A DNA stretch of 64,000 nt from Bacteroidota bacterium (GTDB taxonomy: Bacteria; Bacteroidota; Bacteroidia; Cytophagales; Cytophagaceae). This document shows positions 52,656 to 63,308 of the stretch, piece after piece. The translations under genes were made by a program, and so were the position numbers. The stretch covers positions 47,221-111,220 of the forward strand of contig JAEWAY010000010.1 in assembly GCA_023391415.1 (NCBI GenBank), written 5' to 3'. Numbering within the stretch: the stretch's first letter is position 1; every line of letters starts with the position of its first letter. The notes beneath the pieces are model-generated. The model saw only the letters and a program-made list of their open reading frames with translations. It did no database searches and was not told where the DNA came from.

Positions 52656-53333
52656 ATGCTAGGAGATTTTATCGCGTTATTTTTTCCTCAATGTTGCGCG
52701 TCTTGTTCCGGAATCTTGATCAAAGGGGAAAAACATATTTGTTCGTCTTGTCATTTTCATTTGCCTTTCATATCGTTTGAGGAAGCTGAAAGTGTTTTAA
52801 AAACACGTTTTCTGGGACGCGTCGAAACGGAGTACGCGTTTGCCTGTCTCAAGTTTATAAAAGGAGGTATCGCTGGTAAAGTGTTGCATGCCTTAAAGTA
52901 TGAAGGCCAGACGGAATTGGGTACCTGGTTGGGCGGAATGCTTGGCGCGGTGATTCGGGATCAGGGTCTGAAAGATGAATTTGACGCTGTCGTACCGGTA
53001 CCCGCGCACCGGAGACGGTTGAGATCGAGAGGATATAATCAATGTGATTTTCCCGCGGGAGCTATCGCGGAGGTGATTGAAAAAGAGGTTTTGATCAGCG
53101 TGGTCGCCAGAATAAAGTATACCGAAAGCTTTACGAAGAAGGATCGCCGGGAACGAAACCAAAGTCTGGGAGGCGCGTTTCAGGTCTTGCATCCTGAAAA
53201 ATTACAAGGAAAACATCTGTTGATCGTGGATGACGTCGTAACGACTGGTTCCACGATCGAGGCGCTGGCTTCCTGTCTGAAAGAGGCCGGAGCCACCAGA
53301 ATTAGCGTGGCTACACTGGCTGTCGCTGTTTAG
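52656..53333 (+). CDS. comF: ComF family phosphoribosyltransferase-like protein
   Basis: A 225-residue protein of the ComF/GntX family. The N-terminal zinc finger is visible as CCASCSG and later CSSCHFHLPF; the C-terminal type I phosphoribosyltransferase fold has LLIVDDVVTTGSTIEALASC (residues about 188-207) for PRPP binding and VVPVPAHRRRLRSRGYNQCD. In Bacillus ComFC takes part in DNA uptake; in other bacteria the role is uncertain. The ATG at 52656 gives the standard MLGDFIALFFPQCC start. Divergent from the xthA operon, and its stop is one base from the convergent TIR-like gene. Confidence 0.9.
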   Translation: MLGDFIALFFPQCCASCSGILIKGEKHICSSCHFHLPFISFEEAESVLKTRFLGRVETEYAFACLKFIKGGIAGKVLHALKYEGQTELGTWLGGMLGAVIRDQGLKDEFDAVVPVPAHRRRLRSRGYNQCDFPAGAIAEVIEKEVLISVVARIKYTESFTKKDRRERNQSLGGAFQVLHPEKLQGKHLLIVDDVVTTGSTIEALASCLKEAGATRISVATLAVAV

Positions 53334-53334
53334 A

Positions 53335-54069
53335 TTATACCGCTCCGCCATCCATGATTCTTGTCAGGATCTGTGGATCAAGATAGATACCGCTGTTTTG
53401 CAATTGTCCGATGATAAATTGCTTCCACTCGCTTTCCGGATGAAAGGCGTAGCTCGGAATATCTTCAAAATGATAAGGGAGTTCGATTTCCCGATCAGCC
53501 GTATAAAGAATCAGGATGTTTTTTTTGCCGATACTGGAAAGGAAATAACCAAACTCCAGCAATACATTCTGACTAACTCTCCAGCGACCCTGTTGGTGCT
53601 CGGGGTATATCATCTGGTCGGCGGACAGCAACACAATGGCGTAATCGCGGTTTTTGGCTATCTGCAAAAATCCGCGGATATCAGGAATTTCGTCGTTTTC
53701 CTTTTCCAGTAGTTCAAAATCAAGTTTCAGTCTTCCCAAAAAAGTGGATACTTTGTGTGTGAGCGCGGAATCAGCTCCCTGTACCAGAAAGATTCGCTTG
53801 TTCTCTTCCATAACCTTGTACAAAAGGTCAATGATATTTTTCTGAATCCTTCTAAAATGCAGACGATCTTCATCGTCAGCTATATAGGGCATATCCAGCA
53901 AGATATTTCGGAGCCGTTCGAGCTCTTTCAGATATTCGCCTCTCTTAAAAAAAGTAGAGAGGTCAATCAGTTCGTAGACCTTTTCATAGCTATGCCGGAA
54001 ATGTTCCTTCCACTCGCCGCGGTATTCAAGATCCTGTAATTTTTTGATATAAAAATTTAGTTTATCCAT
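53335..54069 (-). CDS. TIR-like (CAP12/Pycsar-type) predicted nucleotide-binding protein
   Basis: A 244-residue protein. Residues about 92-231 match the TIR-like domain of CBASS Cap12 and Pycsar effectors (PF10137 type): RIFLVQGADSALTHKVSTFL, KNRDYAIVLLSADQMI, then RWRVSQNVLLEFGYFLSSIG with the family's catalytic-position Glu as Glu172, and NILILYTADREIELPYHFED. Cap12-type domains cleave NAD+ when activated by a cyclic nucleotide. Residues 1-90 are helical and unrecognised (HFRHSYEKVYELIDLSTFFK); no STING or cyclase partner is adjacent. It ends one base from convergent comF and has 88 bases between its start and the hydrolase gene upstream. A defence role is possible but inferred. Confidence 0.78.
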   Translation of the reverse strand: MDKLNFYIKKLQDLEYRGEWKEHFRHSYEKVYELIDLSTFFKRGEYLKELERLRNILLDMPYIADDEDRLHFRRIQKNIIDLLYKVMEENKRIFLVQGADSALTHKVSTFLGRLKLDFELLEKENDEIPDIRGFLQIAKNRDYAIVLLSADQMIYPEHQQGRWRVSQNVLLEFGYFLSSIGKKNILILYTADREIELPYHFEDIPSYAFHPESEWKQFIIGQLQNSGIYLDPQILTRIMDGGAV

Positions 54070-54157
54070 TAGTTGTCTCCTACGGTATTAACAGGAAAGA
54101 GATTCTTTTGTCCTGTTAGTTTTTTTAAATCATGTTTTACCAAGAGGCGTCTTGGTT

Positions 54158-55303
54158 TTACCATTTCTCCAAGGCTTCGTCGATCATCAGGTATAACTCT
54201 TCAAAATGAGGTCCGGTTTTCCGGCCTCTTTTCCTTCCCAGCCGGGTGATAATTAATTTCTTTTGAGGAATAACAATGACATACTGGCCGAGAATTCCCC
54301 TCGCGTAAAAAATCCGGTATCCTTTGTATTCGGGGAGAAGCCACCAGGAATATCCGTAATAATCAATTTTTTGGCCCGTCACTTTGTCGGTTAATGGGGC
54401 TGGTCGCAGGGATTCTTTTACAAAGTCAGGATCAAGGAGCTGTTTTCCTTCCCATATTCCATTATGGAGAAAAAGTTTTCCGAGTCTGGCGAAATCCCGC
54501 GCGTTGGAATTGAGACAGCAATAAGCTTTTTCCATGCCGTAGATTCTGTCGAGCGACCAATACGCGTCGTGTTCGGTACCTGTTGGGCGCCACAGGTATT
54601 GTTCCATGTTTTGAGACAGATTCATACCGGTGGCTTTTTCAAGTACCATGGCCAGGAGTTGCGTGTCTCCGCTACGGTATTCAAACAGGCTTCCCGGTTT
54701 TTCTACCGGACGAAGCCGAAGACAGGTCTTAATGATATCGTCGCCATAGTAGCCTCTGCTCGTTACGGAAAGTGGATTGATATAGCTTTCTTTCCAGTTG
54801 AGGCCGGAACTCATGGTGATCAGATGGCGGATCGTAATGTCTCGCCGGTTGTCTTTTTTAAATTCTTCGATAAAATCGGCGACGGGTTGATCGAGGCTTT
54901 GGAGAAAACCATTTTTTAAGGCGACGCCTGTCAGAACACCGACATAGGTTTTGGCCATCGAAAATGAATTGCTGATACTGTCGGGACCGTAGCCCTCCCA
55001 GTATTCCTCGTACAGGATAGAATCGTCGCGGATGACCAGAAAGGCGATGCTCCGGAGTTGTTCCAGTTTTTTTCGCAGGCGGGATGAAAGGCGGATCGTA
55101 TTGTATTCTTTCGTTATTTTCCAGGCTTTAGGCTGTTCGCTTTTTCGTATTTTCCTATTGGAAAAAATTTTATAATCGTCGATGCCCGGGAAATTATGCC
55201 GGATTACGGAAAATAAATGTTTATTGCCGGTAAGGAAAGCGATCAGACTCAATATGAATCCTATAAGTGAAAGCGCTAGCAGTATTTTCAGGAGCTTTTT
55301 CAT
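54158..55303 (-). CDS. serine hydrolase of the beta-lactamase (class C-like) family
   Basis: A 381-residue protein with an N-terminal membrane anchor or uncleaved signal (LLKILLALSLIGFILSLIAF) and a penicillin-binding-protein-like domain. The S-x-x-K motif is SFSMAK (Ser115, Lys118); the second motif region is LFEYRSGDTQLLAMVLEKAT, where Tyr is conserved; the GSGG-like end is RIFYARGILGQYVIVIPQKK. Related proteins are esterases or peptidases of unknown substrate rather than true beta-lactamases. Periplasmic, membrane-anchored. Confidence 0.85.
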   Translation of the reverse strand: MKKLLKILLALSLIGFILSLIAFLTGNKHLFSVIRHNFPGIDDYKIFSNRKIRKSEQPKAWKITKEYNTIRLSSRLRKKLEQLRSIAFLVIRDDSILYEEYWEGYGPDSISNSFSMAKTYVGVLTGVALKNGFLQSLDQPVADFIEEFKKDNRRDITIRHLITMSSGLNWKESYINPLSVTSRGYYGDDIIKTCLRLRPVEKPGSLFEYRSGDTQLLAMVLEKATGMNLSQNMEQYLWRPTGTEHDAYWSLDRIYGMEKAYCCLNSNARDFARLGKLFLHNGIWEGKQLLDPDFVKESLRPAPLTDKVTGQKIDYYGYSWWLLPEYKGYRIFYARGILGQYVIVIPQKKLIITRLGRKRGRKTGPHFEELYLMIDEALEKW

Positions 55304-55364
55304 GGTGTATTATACTCCTGTTGATGGGAAAGGATATAATGACCGTATAGCTGAACGCGTAGTT

Positions 55365-58300
55365 TTAAAAATCATAGCCCAGTGTAACGTAGTATCTGGT
55401 ACTTTGCGCCTGTCGGTCATGCCAGCCCCAGGCTACGTCCAGTTTTACAAAATATCCCAGCAAGATTGTTCTTAATCCTACTCCGTAGCCGATCAGGTAG
55501 GGATTTTTATAGGTATTGACTCTGGCGTTAAAAGGAGTATTGGTATTGTCGACGGTAATGGTGTTTAGTATATTTTCTCGGGAGTATGGACTTTTTCCAG
55601 ACCAGGCGGCTCCTATGTCCGTGAAACCGATGATTTCAAAGTTTTTCGCGAAAGTGGAATTTATTTCTTCCGGAAAAAGAAGACCCGCGACGGGAAGGCG
55701 TAGTTCGGCGTTGAATACGAACGCTTTGTCGCCGAACTGCTGATTGTATCTAAATCCTCTCATGGGCATTACGTATTCGACAAACAGGAGGTCGCTGTTG
55801 TTGATGAATGGAGCTATTTCCAACGGATTGTTCCGGGCGTGTCCCATAGTTTTGTTGAAAAGCCAGTTGTTCATGCCACCGAGCAGAAATTTTTTTGGAG
55901 CGTTTCCATAAAATTGTCCGTACCAGAGTCTCGTAGCGAATGTCAATCTTCTGTATAGGGGAAGATAGTGACGCAGGTCGACGACCAGTTTACCAAAATT
56001 ATATTCTGATTGGGGGCTCAGGTAATTGTCCAGGTGTATGGCTCCCCGAAAACCGCTTCGGCCATTGGCTCCATACGCGGTAGTGTTGTCCATGACAAAG
56101 GATTCGCGGGCTCCTATATAGAATATATGGTATTGAATAGTGTCTGGTCTTTGAAGGGACAAGTCCAGGGGCGCGTAGGAGGTAGTCGCTATGAAGGGAT
56201 GAATTTCAACACGTTTACTCACGTCGATGGGATATGAAAGTGTAAACTCCGCGGTATTGAGGGCGTATTTTTCGGAATACGCTCCGGTTGAGGCGAAAAT
56301 AGTCTTTCGTTCATATCGAAGACCCAGATCGGTACGGTATCGAAGAAGTTTATACGCGCCAAAGAGGTTGCTGCTTTGCAGATCGGTGAGGCCAAACATT
56401 CCTATGGTAAGCTTGTGATTTTCCAGAAGATCGCTCATATCCGCGTCGAGGAGGATTCCAAGTCCGCGCAATGGATCGATCCGGATGGTTGAATGGACAT
56501 TTTGTACGGAAAAAGGATTGTTGTACGCTTCGGGTCCCTTGACATAAACTTCCGATCCCAGTTTCTTCCGAAGAAGCTCGATATCTGATACAGGAAGATC
56601 GTATTGTTTTTCACTTTCAAAGCGATAATTGTGAATATCGATGACTTCGTCCGGGACAGCTTCATCCCCGTTATCCTTGTTTTCTTCAGGAGTATCCTTG
56701 GATGAGCGGGCGAGGCGCTGCCTGGCGCGTATTTCCGCGGCTTTGTCATCGCGCGCCTGACGCAGATAGTTCGCTCTTCTGGTAAGTAGCGCGCCGGGTT
56801 CTGCCGGAAAGGGATTCGCGGAAACCTTTTTGAGTACGACTTCTCCCTGGTCAAACGATTGTATTATAAAAGCGCGGCCATTGTCGAGAATATCGAAATC
56901 CTGGATTCCATTCTCCCCTTTGTACAGGTTCGTGATGGATGAATCGGAGAAGTGGTAAAAATGGATGGACGCGTAGCCATTGGCGTCGTTGATAAAATAG
57001 ATTCCTTCCGTCGTGGCTATGGGGCGGGTGGAGTTGCCCCCGATGGGGAGGGTTTCTTCAATCTTTCTGGTTCGGAGATCCATGATATGAATCTGAAAAT
57101 ACCGTTGGCCGGTAATGGAATCGTTAAGGCTATTGGAACTATATGTGATTTTGCCGGTAGACGGAATATACCGGGGATTGATTTCGTCACGAGCGAAATT
57201 ACTGAGTTGGTACAATTTTCTGGTTTGCAGGCTAAACTGATATAAATCGCTTGATACTCCATTGGCTCCGGCGATCAGGAGCGTCTTTCCGTCAGAGGAA
57301 AAACTATAATCCGTAATATTGTTCAGTCCGGTTATCTTTATTTTTTCCCATTTTCCGGATTCAGTCTGGCGTTGATGGAGAAAATAGCCTTTGCCGGGCA
57401 AGGAGTACAGGAAGGTTGGCTGTCCCAGATGATTGATCCGGACAATAGGATACTGGCTGTTTTCCTTTCTGTTGAGTACTCGCTGCCCTCCTTTGCGAAT
57501 GACTTTCGTTCGGCGCTTATCCGATGTCAGTGGCTTTAGTCGCAGGCTATAGCGGTTATTGGAGACAGTGGCTATAGCGAGTTTCTCATCGCCGGCTAAT
57601 GAGAAGGAAGTGATTGTTCCGTTTTTTATTCTCAGCAAATTCTGGCCTTCAGTTGGTATCGATCGATCCGGAGGCGCGCTACCGCTGTAAAATTCCTGCC
57701 AGTTGGCCAGAAAAGTATCATAGGGAACACCTGTGCCGGATTCGAAGGCTACCTTGTAATTTTTAACGACTTTGACAAAATTGAGGATAGCCTGAAATTC
57801 ACTTTCTCCAAAATGAAATATGAAATAATTCCATATGGACTGACCCACGATAGCGGCTCGCTCTCCTTTCAGATAATGAGGATCTCCGAGGTCGCTATCG
57901 CGCGGGAGCGACCGGATATAATTGTCCATCTCCAAGTCCCAGCCGTAGGCGATGTAGCGGGCCGCTCCGCTGATAAACCAATCGGGAAGGGTAAGGAAAT
58001 AGGTGTTTTGAAGTACCTCCTTGAAACTGCCTCCATACAACATGGAATAGACCAGCGTGTTGGCGATTCCTTGTCGTATATCGTTTTCAAATTGGGTAGC
58101 CGTACCCTTAAACGCGACCTCTACCCTGGTTTTTATAAATGTTGTCTGACCACCACTAACATATTCGGGATCGGAGATGGCGATATTGGCCTCATGATAA
58201 TCGTCCATGTTGGCGTATATGATCAGCCGGATTTTAGAATAGGGAGTAAAACCCGTAATGTTGGTAAGAGCCAGCAGGTTTTCTTCGGAAAATCGTCCGG

Positions 58301-58484
58301 CATGTTCCGCCAGCTCCTTATGGAGTCCGTAATAATAGACGTCAGTATTGCGAAACGACAGTACTTTCCAGTCGTATTTCTTGTTTTGTACCCGGTTTTT
58401 GCCAAAAGGATCCTCGTATCCCCGCGCGGAGACCTGAAACACGATTTGCATAAAAATTAGAATAATACAATACCTTGTCAGCAT
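55365..58484 (-). CDS. outer-membrane protein: peptidase-MA-like, beta-propeller and Omp85-like barrel fusion
   Basis: A 1039-residue exported protein with signal MLTRYCIILIFMQIVFQVSA. Residues about 40-270 resemble the peptidase MA (gluzincin) superfamily: FRNTDVYYYGLHKELAEHAG, GFTPYSKIRLIIYANMDDYH and LPDWFISGAARYIAYGWDLE, but the HExxH is replaced (NTLVYSMLYGGS), so catalysis is doubtful. Residues about 280-570 are TolB-like propeller repeats (NITDYSFSSDGKTLLIAGAN, GQRYFQIHIMDLRTRKIEET). From about 690 a BamA/TamA-like surface-antigen barrel follows (NWLFNKTMGHARNNPLEIAP, FEIIGFTDIGAAWSGKSPYS), closing with a terminal Phe (YYVTLGYDF). Overlaps the FAD oxidoreductase gene by 7 bases. Confidence 0.7.
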   Translation of the reverse strand: MLTRYCIILIFMQIVFQVSARGYEDPFGKNRVQNKKYDWKVLSFRNTDVYYYGLHKELAEHAGRFSEENLLALTNITGFTPYSKIRLIIYANMDDYHEANIAISDPEYVSGGQTTFIKTRVEVAFKGTATQFENDIRQGIANTLVYSMLYGGSFKEVLQNTYFLTLPDWFISGAARYIAYGWDLEMDNYIRSLPRDSDLGDPHYLKGERAAIVGQSIWNYFIFHFGESEFQAILNFVKVVKNYKVAFESGTGVPYDTFLANWQEFYSGSAPPDRSIPTEGQNLLRIKNGTITSFSLAGDEKLAIATVSNNRYSLRLKPLTSDKRRTKVIRKGGQRVLNRKENSQYPIVRINHLGQPTFLYSLPGKGYFLHQRQTESGKWEKIKITGLNNITDYSFSSDGKTLLIAGANGVSSDLYQFSLQTRKLYQLSNFARDEINPRYIPSTGKITYSSNSLNDSITGQRYFQIHIMDLRTRKIEETLPIGGNSTRPIATTEGIYFINDANGYASIHFYHFSDSSITNLYKGENGIQDFDILDNGRAFIIQSFDQGEVVLKKVSANPFPAEPGALLTRRANYLRQARDDKAAEIRARQRLARSSKDTPEENKDNGDEAVPDEVIDIHNYRFESEKQYDLPVSDIELLRKKLGSEVYVKGPEAYNNPFSVQNVHSTIRIDPLRGLGILLDADMSDLLENHKLTIGMFGLTDLQSSNLFGAYKLLRYRTDLGLRYERKTIFASTGAYSEKYALNTAEFTLSYPIDVSKRVEIHPFIATTSYAPLDLSLQRPDTIQYHIFYIGARESFVMDNTTAYGANGRSGFRGAIHLDNYLSPQSEYNFGKLVVDLRHYLPLYRRLTFATRLWYGQFYGNAPKKFLLGGMNNWLFNKTMGHARNNPLEIAPFINNSDLLFVEYVMPMRGFRYNQQFGDKAFVFNAELRLPVAGLLFPEEINSTFAKNFEIIGFTDIGAAWSGKSPYSRENILNTITVDNTNTPFNARVNTYKNPYLIGYGVGLRTILLGYFVKLDVAWGWHDRQAQSTRYYVTLGYDF

Positions 58485-59551
58485 GGGATATATCTGCTCG
58501 TTTCCGGATACAATGACATGAATCGGGTTATGGCTACTTCGGGATCCAACGGTTCGCCTTCCTCCAGATGCTTGTAAAACCGCCGCGCGAAATAGGGCGC
58601 CAGCGATACGCCTTTTGTCCCTAAACCATTAAAAATTCCTATTGTTTTAATTTCCGGATGGATACCGATCAATGGTTTCCGGTCCACTACGGCGGGGCGT
58701 ATTCCCGCGGTGGCTCCGGTGATCTTGTAGCGAACTTTGAGCATATTGTCCAGACGCTGACGGATATCCTTTGTGGCCGCGTCGGTTATTTCCGTATTTT
58801 TAAATTTATTTTCATAAGTGGATCCCGCCCGATAGCGGTTGTCGCCCAGGGGTACGACAAAAGCGCCTTTGTTTAGAATTACTTCTTCGCTGAGCTGGTC
58901 TGATTCGATTTCCAATATCTGACCTTTGGAGAAGCGGAAAGGAAGCCAGGAAAAATAGGGATTTTCCGAGGCGGAGGCGCCTTCGCAGAAGATGGCGCGC
59001 TTCGCTTTGATTTCGTTGACTGATACGTGGTCGGGATATAATTCCAGATGGACGCGTTCTATCTTCCTGTATATTTTTAGTTCGGAAAGGTAGGCCCTAT
59101 ATCGCTCTACCAGAGCCACGACATCGATATAGCCTGAATAGCGAGTTTCGAAACCACCATATTCATTGTATACATAATTTTCATATTTCGGCTTGGGTAT
59201 GTCGGTATCGATAAATGGCGCGTAGTTTTGCTCAAAGGCTTTGGAAAGCCATTCGTTCTGCTCCAGAATGGATGAAAAAGGCTTGTATACGGGTAATCGA
59301 TGAACAAACGCGTGTCCAAGTAGCTGCTCCAGTTCCTCATAAAATGGAAACAAGAATGGGAAAAGCGCTTCCGCCATCCAGGTCTTGTTTATTCTTTTTC
59401 CTGTAATTGGGTTTACTATGCCGGCTGATACTTTGTAGGCTGCTTTAGGATTTTCTTTATCGAGTATATAGACGGATTTTCCTTCTTTTTGGATGGTATG
59501 GGCCAGTACCGTACCGGCAAGTCCTTGACCAATGATCAAATAGTCAAACAT
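58478..59551 (-). CDS. FAD-dependent oxidoreductase (DAO family)
   Basis: A 357-residue flavoprotein. The N-terminal dinucleotide motif is YLIIGQGLAGTVLAHTI, followed by SVYILDKENPKAAYKVSAGI for FAD binding; the C-terminal FAD segment is GATAGIRPAVVDRKPLIGIH and FNGLGTKGVSLAPYFARRFY. The order fits the DAO (glycine oxidase/MnmC-like) family. The amine or amino-acid substrate is not evident. Its end overlaps the start of the fusion barrel gene, so the two are cotranscribed. The terminal end of the CRISPR array lies 115 bases upstream of its start. Confidence 0.85.
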   Translation of the reverse strand: MFDYLIIGQGLAGTVLAHTIQKEGKSVYILDKENPKAAYKVSAGIVNPITGKRINKTWMAEALFPFLFPFYEELEQLLGHAFVHRLPVYKPFSSILEQNEWLSKAFEQNYAPFIDTDIPKPKYENYVYNEYGGFETRYSGYIDVVALVERYRAYLSELKIYRKIERVHLELYPDHVSVNEIKAKRAIFCEGASASENPYFSWLPFRFSKGQILEIESDQLSEEVILNKGAFVVPLGDNRYRAGSTYENKFKNTEITDAATKDIRQRLDNMLKVRYKITGATAGIRPAVVDRKPLIGIHPEIKTIGIFNGLGTKGVSLAPYFARRFYKHLEEGEPLDPEVAITRFMSLYPETSRYIPC

Positions 59552-59665
59552 GGATTTCTGGAGTTAATAATATAGGAATACACGCGCATAAGCGGTAAAT
59601 CTAAAGATAGTATTCAAAAATTGATTGTTTGGGGTCAAAAATTTTGTGGGAGATGTTTGATAAAA

Positions 59666-62600
59666 GTACCGATTCCAACATGGTGTGATTATAAGTTGCT
59701 CATCTGGCTTTGTGCATTAAGAACTTAGTCATTTCAATTCCAACATGGTACGATTAAAAGTTTAGCGGTATAGTGACATTGCTCGCTAGGAAAGTGTCAT
59801 TTCAATTCCAACATGGTACGATTAAAAGTCCCTACGTTCGTGTTTTCTAATTAATCCATGACAAATTTCAATTCCAACATGGTACGATTAAAAGTGAAGC
59901 TAAAGCCATCCAGTAAGGGGAAAAAAAAGATTTCAATTCCAACATGGTACGATTAAAAGGCTCGAACAGGGCAAGTATATATTTCAAGTTTCACAATTTC
60001 AATTCCAACATGGTACGATTAAAAGCGCTGCCCGAACTTCGAGGTGACACGCCCCTCTACATTTCAATTCCAACATGGTACGATTAAAAGACGCTCCAGT
60101 TTTCGAGTAGGCAAACCAGAGGAAAATTTCAATTCCAACATGGTACGATTAAAAGGATAATAAGCTTAATGAAAAGTATGTAATTTCACATTTCAATTCC
60201 AACATGGTACGATTAAAAGCCTGTCGAAAAGGAATCAGGCAGTATGAGAAAGATGAATTTCAATTCCAACATGGTACGATTAAAAGCGTATCCGCTCGAT
60301 CTTATTGCCACTAAACCTCAACATTTCAATTCCAACATGGTACGATTAAAAGTTATTAACCATGTGCATGACTAAAAGCCATATAACAATTTCAATTCCA
60401 ACATGGTACGATTAAAAGCCAAGGAAGATACACTGTTTAACAAGCATGCTGCTGTATTTCAATTCCAACATGGTACGATTAAAAGTCACCATCGCATCCG
60501 CTTGATACTCCCTGGATGGTATTTCAATTCCAACATGGTACGATTAAAAGGACTGGCCCTTGGCGAAACATCCGCTACGGCCTACCGATTTCAATTCCAA
60601 CATGGTACGATTAAAAGAATCCGGCACCATTTCTCCGGCAGGTTGATTATCTATATTTCAATTCCAACATGGTACGATTAAAAGAGCAAGTCAAGAAAGG
60701 CCCGAAAACCGCTTAAAATATTTCAATTCCAACATGGTACGATTAAAAGGAAACCGAGCCAACAAAAAATCAAGTTTCAAGAAACATTTCAATTCCAACA
60801 TGGTACGATTAAAAGATCCTGATCTCTTTATAAAAGAAAATGCTGTCGGAATATTTCAATTCCAACATGGTACGATTAAAAGCCAATTTTGATGGGGAAC
60901 GGCGCCCCGGTCCTAATAAATTTCAATTCCAACATGGTACGATTAAAAGGATATCGCTAACAGATTTCAACCCGGTGACCCGGATTTCAATTCCAACATG
61001 GTACGATTAAAAGTATCTCAGAATTTCACTACAGAACAATTAAAACACATTTCAATTCCAACATGGTACGATTAAAAGCTGCCGGAATCCGGAGCGACTA
61101 CAACAGCGCTGGGAAATTTCAATTCCAACATGGTACGATTAAAAGAAAATAAAACTGCCGGCTATATCGATGCTTAAAACATTTCAATTCCAACATGGTA
61201 CGATTAAAAGTGTGCTGAGGCTCAACTTGACAAGTACAATAACAATTTCAATTCCAACATGGTACGATTAAAAGTGTGGCGATTGTATATATTAGAGCCC
61301 CTCCGCCTTATTTCAATTCCAACATGGTACGATTAAAAGACCGTACAGGTCTACTTCTTTATTGCTGTTTCTAACATTTCAATTCCAACATGGTACGATT
61401 AAAAGCTAAAGATGTTAGTGGATATGGTCTTACTAGCTATATTTCAATTCCAACATGGTACGATTAAAAGTACGGATCCCCTATTCATTCGATTATGCGA
61501 ATCCTGATTTCAATTCCAACATGGTACGATTAAAAGCAACGGTCGCTTCCTTATATCGTTCCAGCTTCTTAATTTCAATTCCAACATGGTACGATTAAAA
61601 GCCGGCAGCGGTTTTATCCGCTACAATAGAGCGCCTATTATTTCAATTCCAACATGGTACGATTAAAAGATATATCGCTTGTTTACGATCAACTGGACGA
61701 AGTCGATTTCAATTCCAACATGGTACGATTAAAAGCAGGGCGATGTTAACATTACTCCGTCCGGAGAGGTAATTTCAATTCCAACATGGTACGATTAAAA
61801 GTGATTTAATTATCTTTATGTCTTTTCCTAAAGTGTTATTTCAATTCCAACATGGTACGATTAAAAGGCCATTTCGAACGAAAGTAAACGGAGAGAAATT
61901 CAATTTCAATTCCAACATGGTACGATTAAAAGAACTGTTAATAAAACAGGAATTATTGAAGTAAATATATTTCAATTCCAACATGGTACGATTAAAAGTT
62001 GCTGCAACGGACTTTACAGTTATATCGGATAGTTATTTCAATTCCAACATGGTACGATTAAAAGAGACCGCTCTAAGACCTTCGGGTAAGTTTCCGGATA
62101 TTTCAATTCCAACATGGTACGATTAAAAGTTGCGTTTGTAATCTTCCTTGAAGACCACAACTCATTTCAATTCCAACATGGTACGATTAAAAGGTTGCAG
62201 ATTCTTCAACTCTTCCGCCAGCGCCATTTATTTCAATTCCAACATGGTACGATTAAAAGAATAATGCTGATGAATGATACTGTTATAGGAGCAATATTTC
62301 AATTCCAACATGGTACGATTAAAAGAGCCGCTCGTTCCTCGTCGAATACGAGATAGAGCAATTTCAATTCCAACATGGTACGATTAAAAGAAAAGAAGAA
62401 TTCAATAGCAAATGGGAGGAAGCCTATTTCAATTCCAACATGGTACGATTAAAAGAGTAAGATCGTATAAAAGCGGTTGTGGCTCAACTTTATTTCAATT
62501 CCAACATGGTACGATTAAAAGAGGCTCAGGAAGAAAGATATAAGGTATTCTGAGGATCATTTCAATTCCAACATGGTACGATTAAAAGTACATTAATAGA

Positions 62601-63308
62601 CTTGTCGGCAAGAGTTCTGATACATTTCAATTCCAACATGGTACGATTAAAAGAACGCGGCTTTATTCAACGTCTCCCTTACAGCAATATTTCAATTCCA
62701 ACATGGTACGATTAAAAGGCGTTTTCGCAGCTATCCAACAAGGCGTTTACCTATTTCAATTCCAACATGGTACGATTAAAAGTCATGGTACGAAGAGAAC
62801 TACATGACTGATGCGTTGATTTCAATTCCAACATGGTACGATTAAAAGAAAAAAAACGGAAGTAATAACGAGCAATATTATAAAATTTCAATTCCAACAT
62901 GGTACGATTAAAAGATTAGCTAGTCCGTATATGTACTCCATGATCACTCATTTCAATTCCAACATGGTACGATTAAAAGTCCGGGAATTTGTACCGGCGG
63001 AAACATTTAACCGCATTTCAATTCCAACATGGTACGATTAAAAGTTGCGTCCCCCAATGACTGAATCCGGTAATCCGCTAATTTCAATTCCAACATGGTA
63101 CGATTAAAAGGAAGGAAAAATAACCAATGAGTCATATGAAATCGAATTTCAATTCCAACATGGTACGATTAAAAGATGAATAATTTAGAAAGCGTTTTTT
63201 TGCTCAATATTTATTTCAATTCCAACATGGTACGATTAAAAGGATCCTCGTCATGGGTAATACTCCCATTGATTCCTTATTTCAATTCCAACATGGTACG
63301 ATTAAAAG
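59666..63308 (-). CRISPR. CRISPR array, 55 identical repeats plus one degenerate terminal repeat
   Basis: The 30-nt repeat, on the plus strand, begins ATTTCAATTCC and ends GATTAAAAG. By hand I placed 55 identical copies from 59731-59760 to 63279-63308, with 55 spacers of 34-38 nt (mostly 35-36). A decayed copy at 59666-59695 has seven mismatches. The complement ends in ATTGAAAT, the 8-nt 5' handle of type I-B/III crRNAs, so transcription runs right to left, and the decayed repeat marks the old, leader-distal end. Spacers appear unique. cas2 lies 200 bases beyond the other end. The effector genes and hence the subtype are outside the window. Confidence 0.98.

Noticed and set aside
59657..59665. 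GATAAAAG just left of the decayed terminal repeat as the end of a further repeat
   Set aside because: There is no room for a spacer between it and the next repeat, and eight AT-rich bases can occur by chance.
60403..62356. Open frames inside the CRISPR array (for example 60403-60681 and 62114-62356) that repeat the words FQFQHGTIK
   Set aside because: They are translations of the CRISPR repeat itself and of spacers; no protein is encoded.
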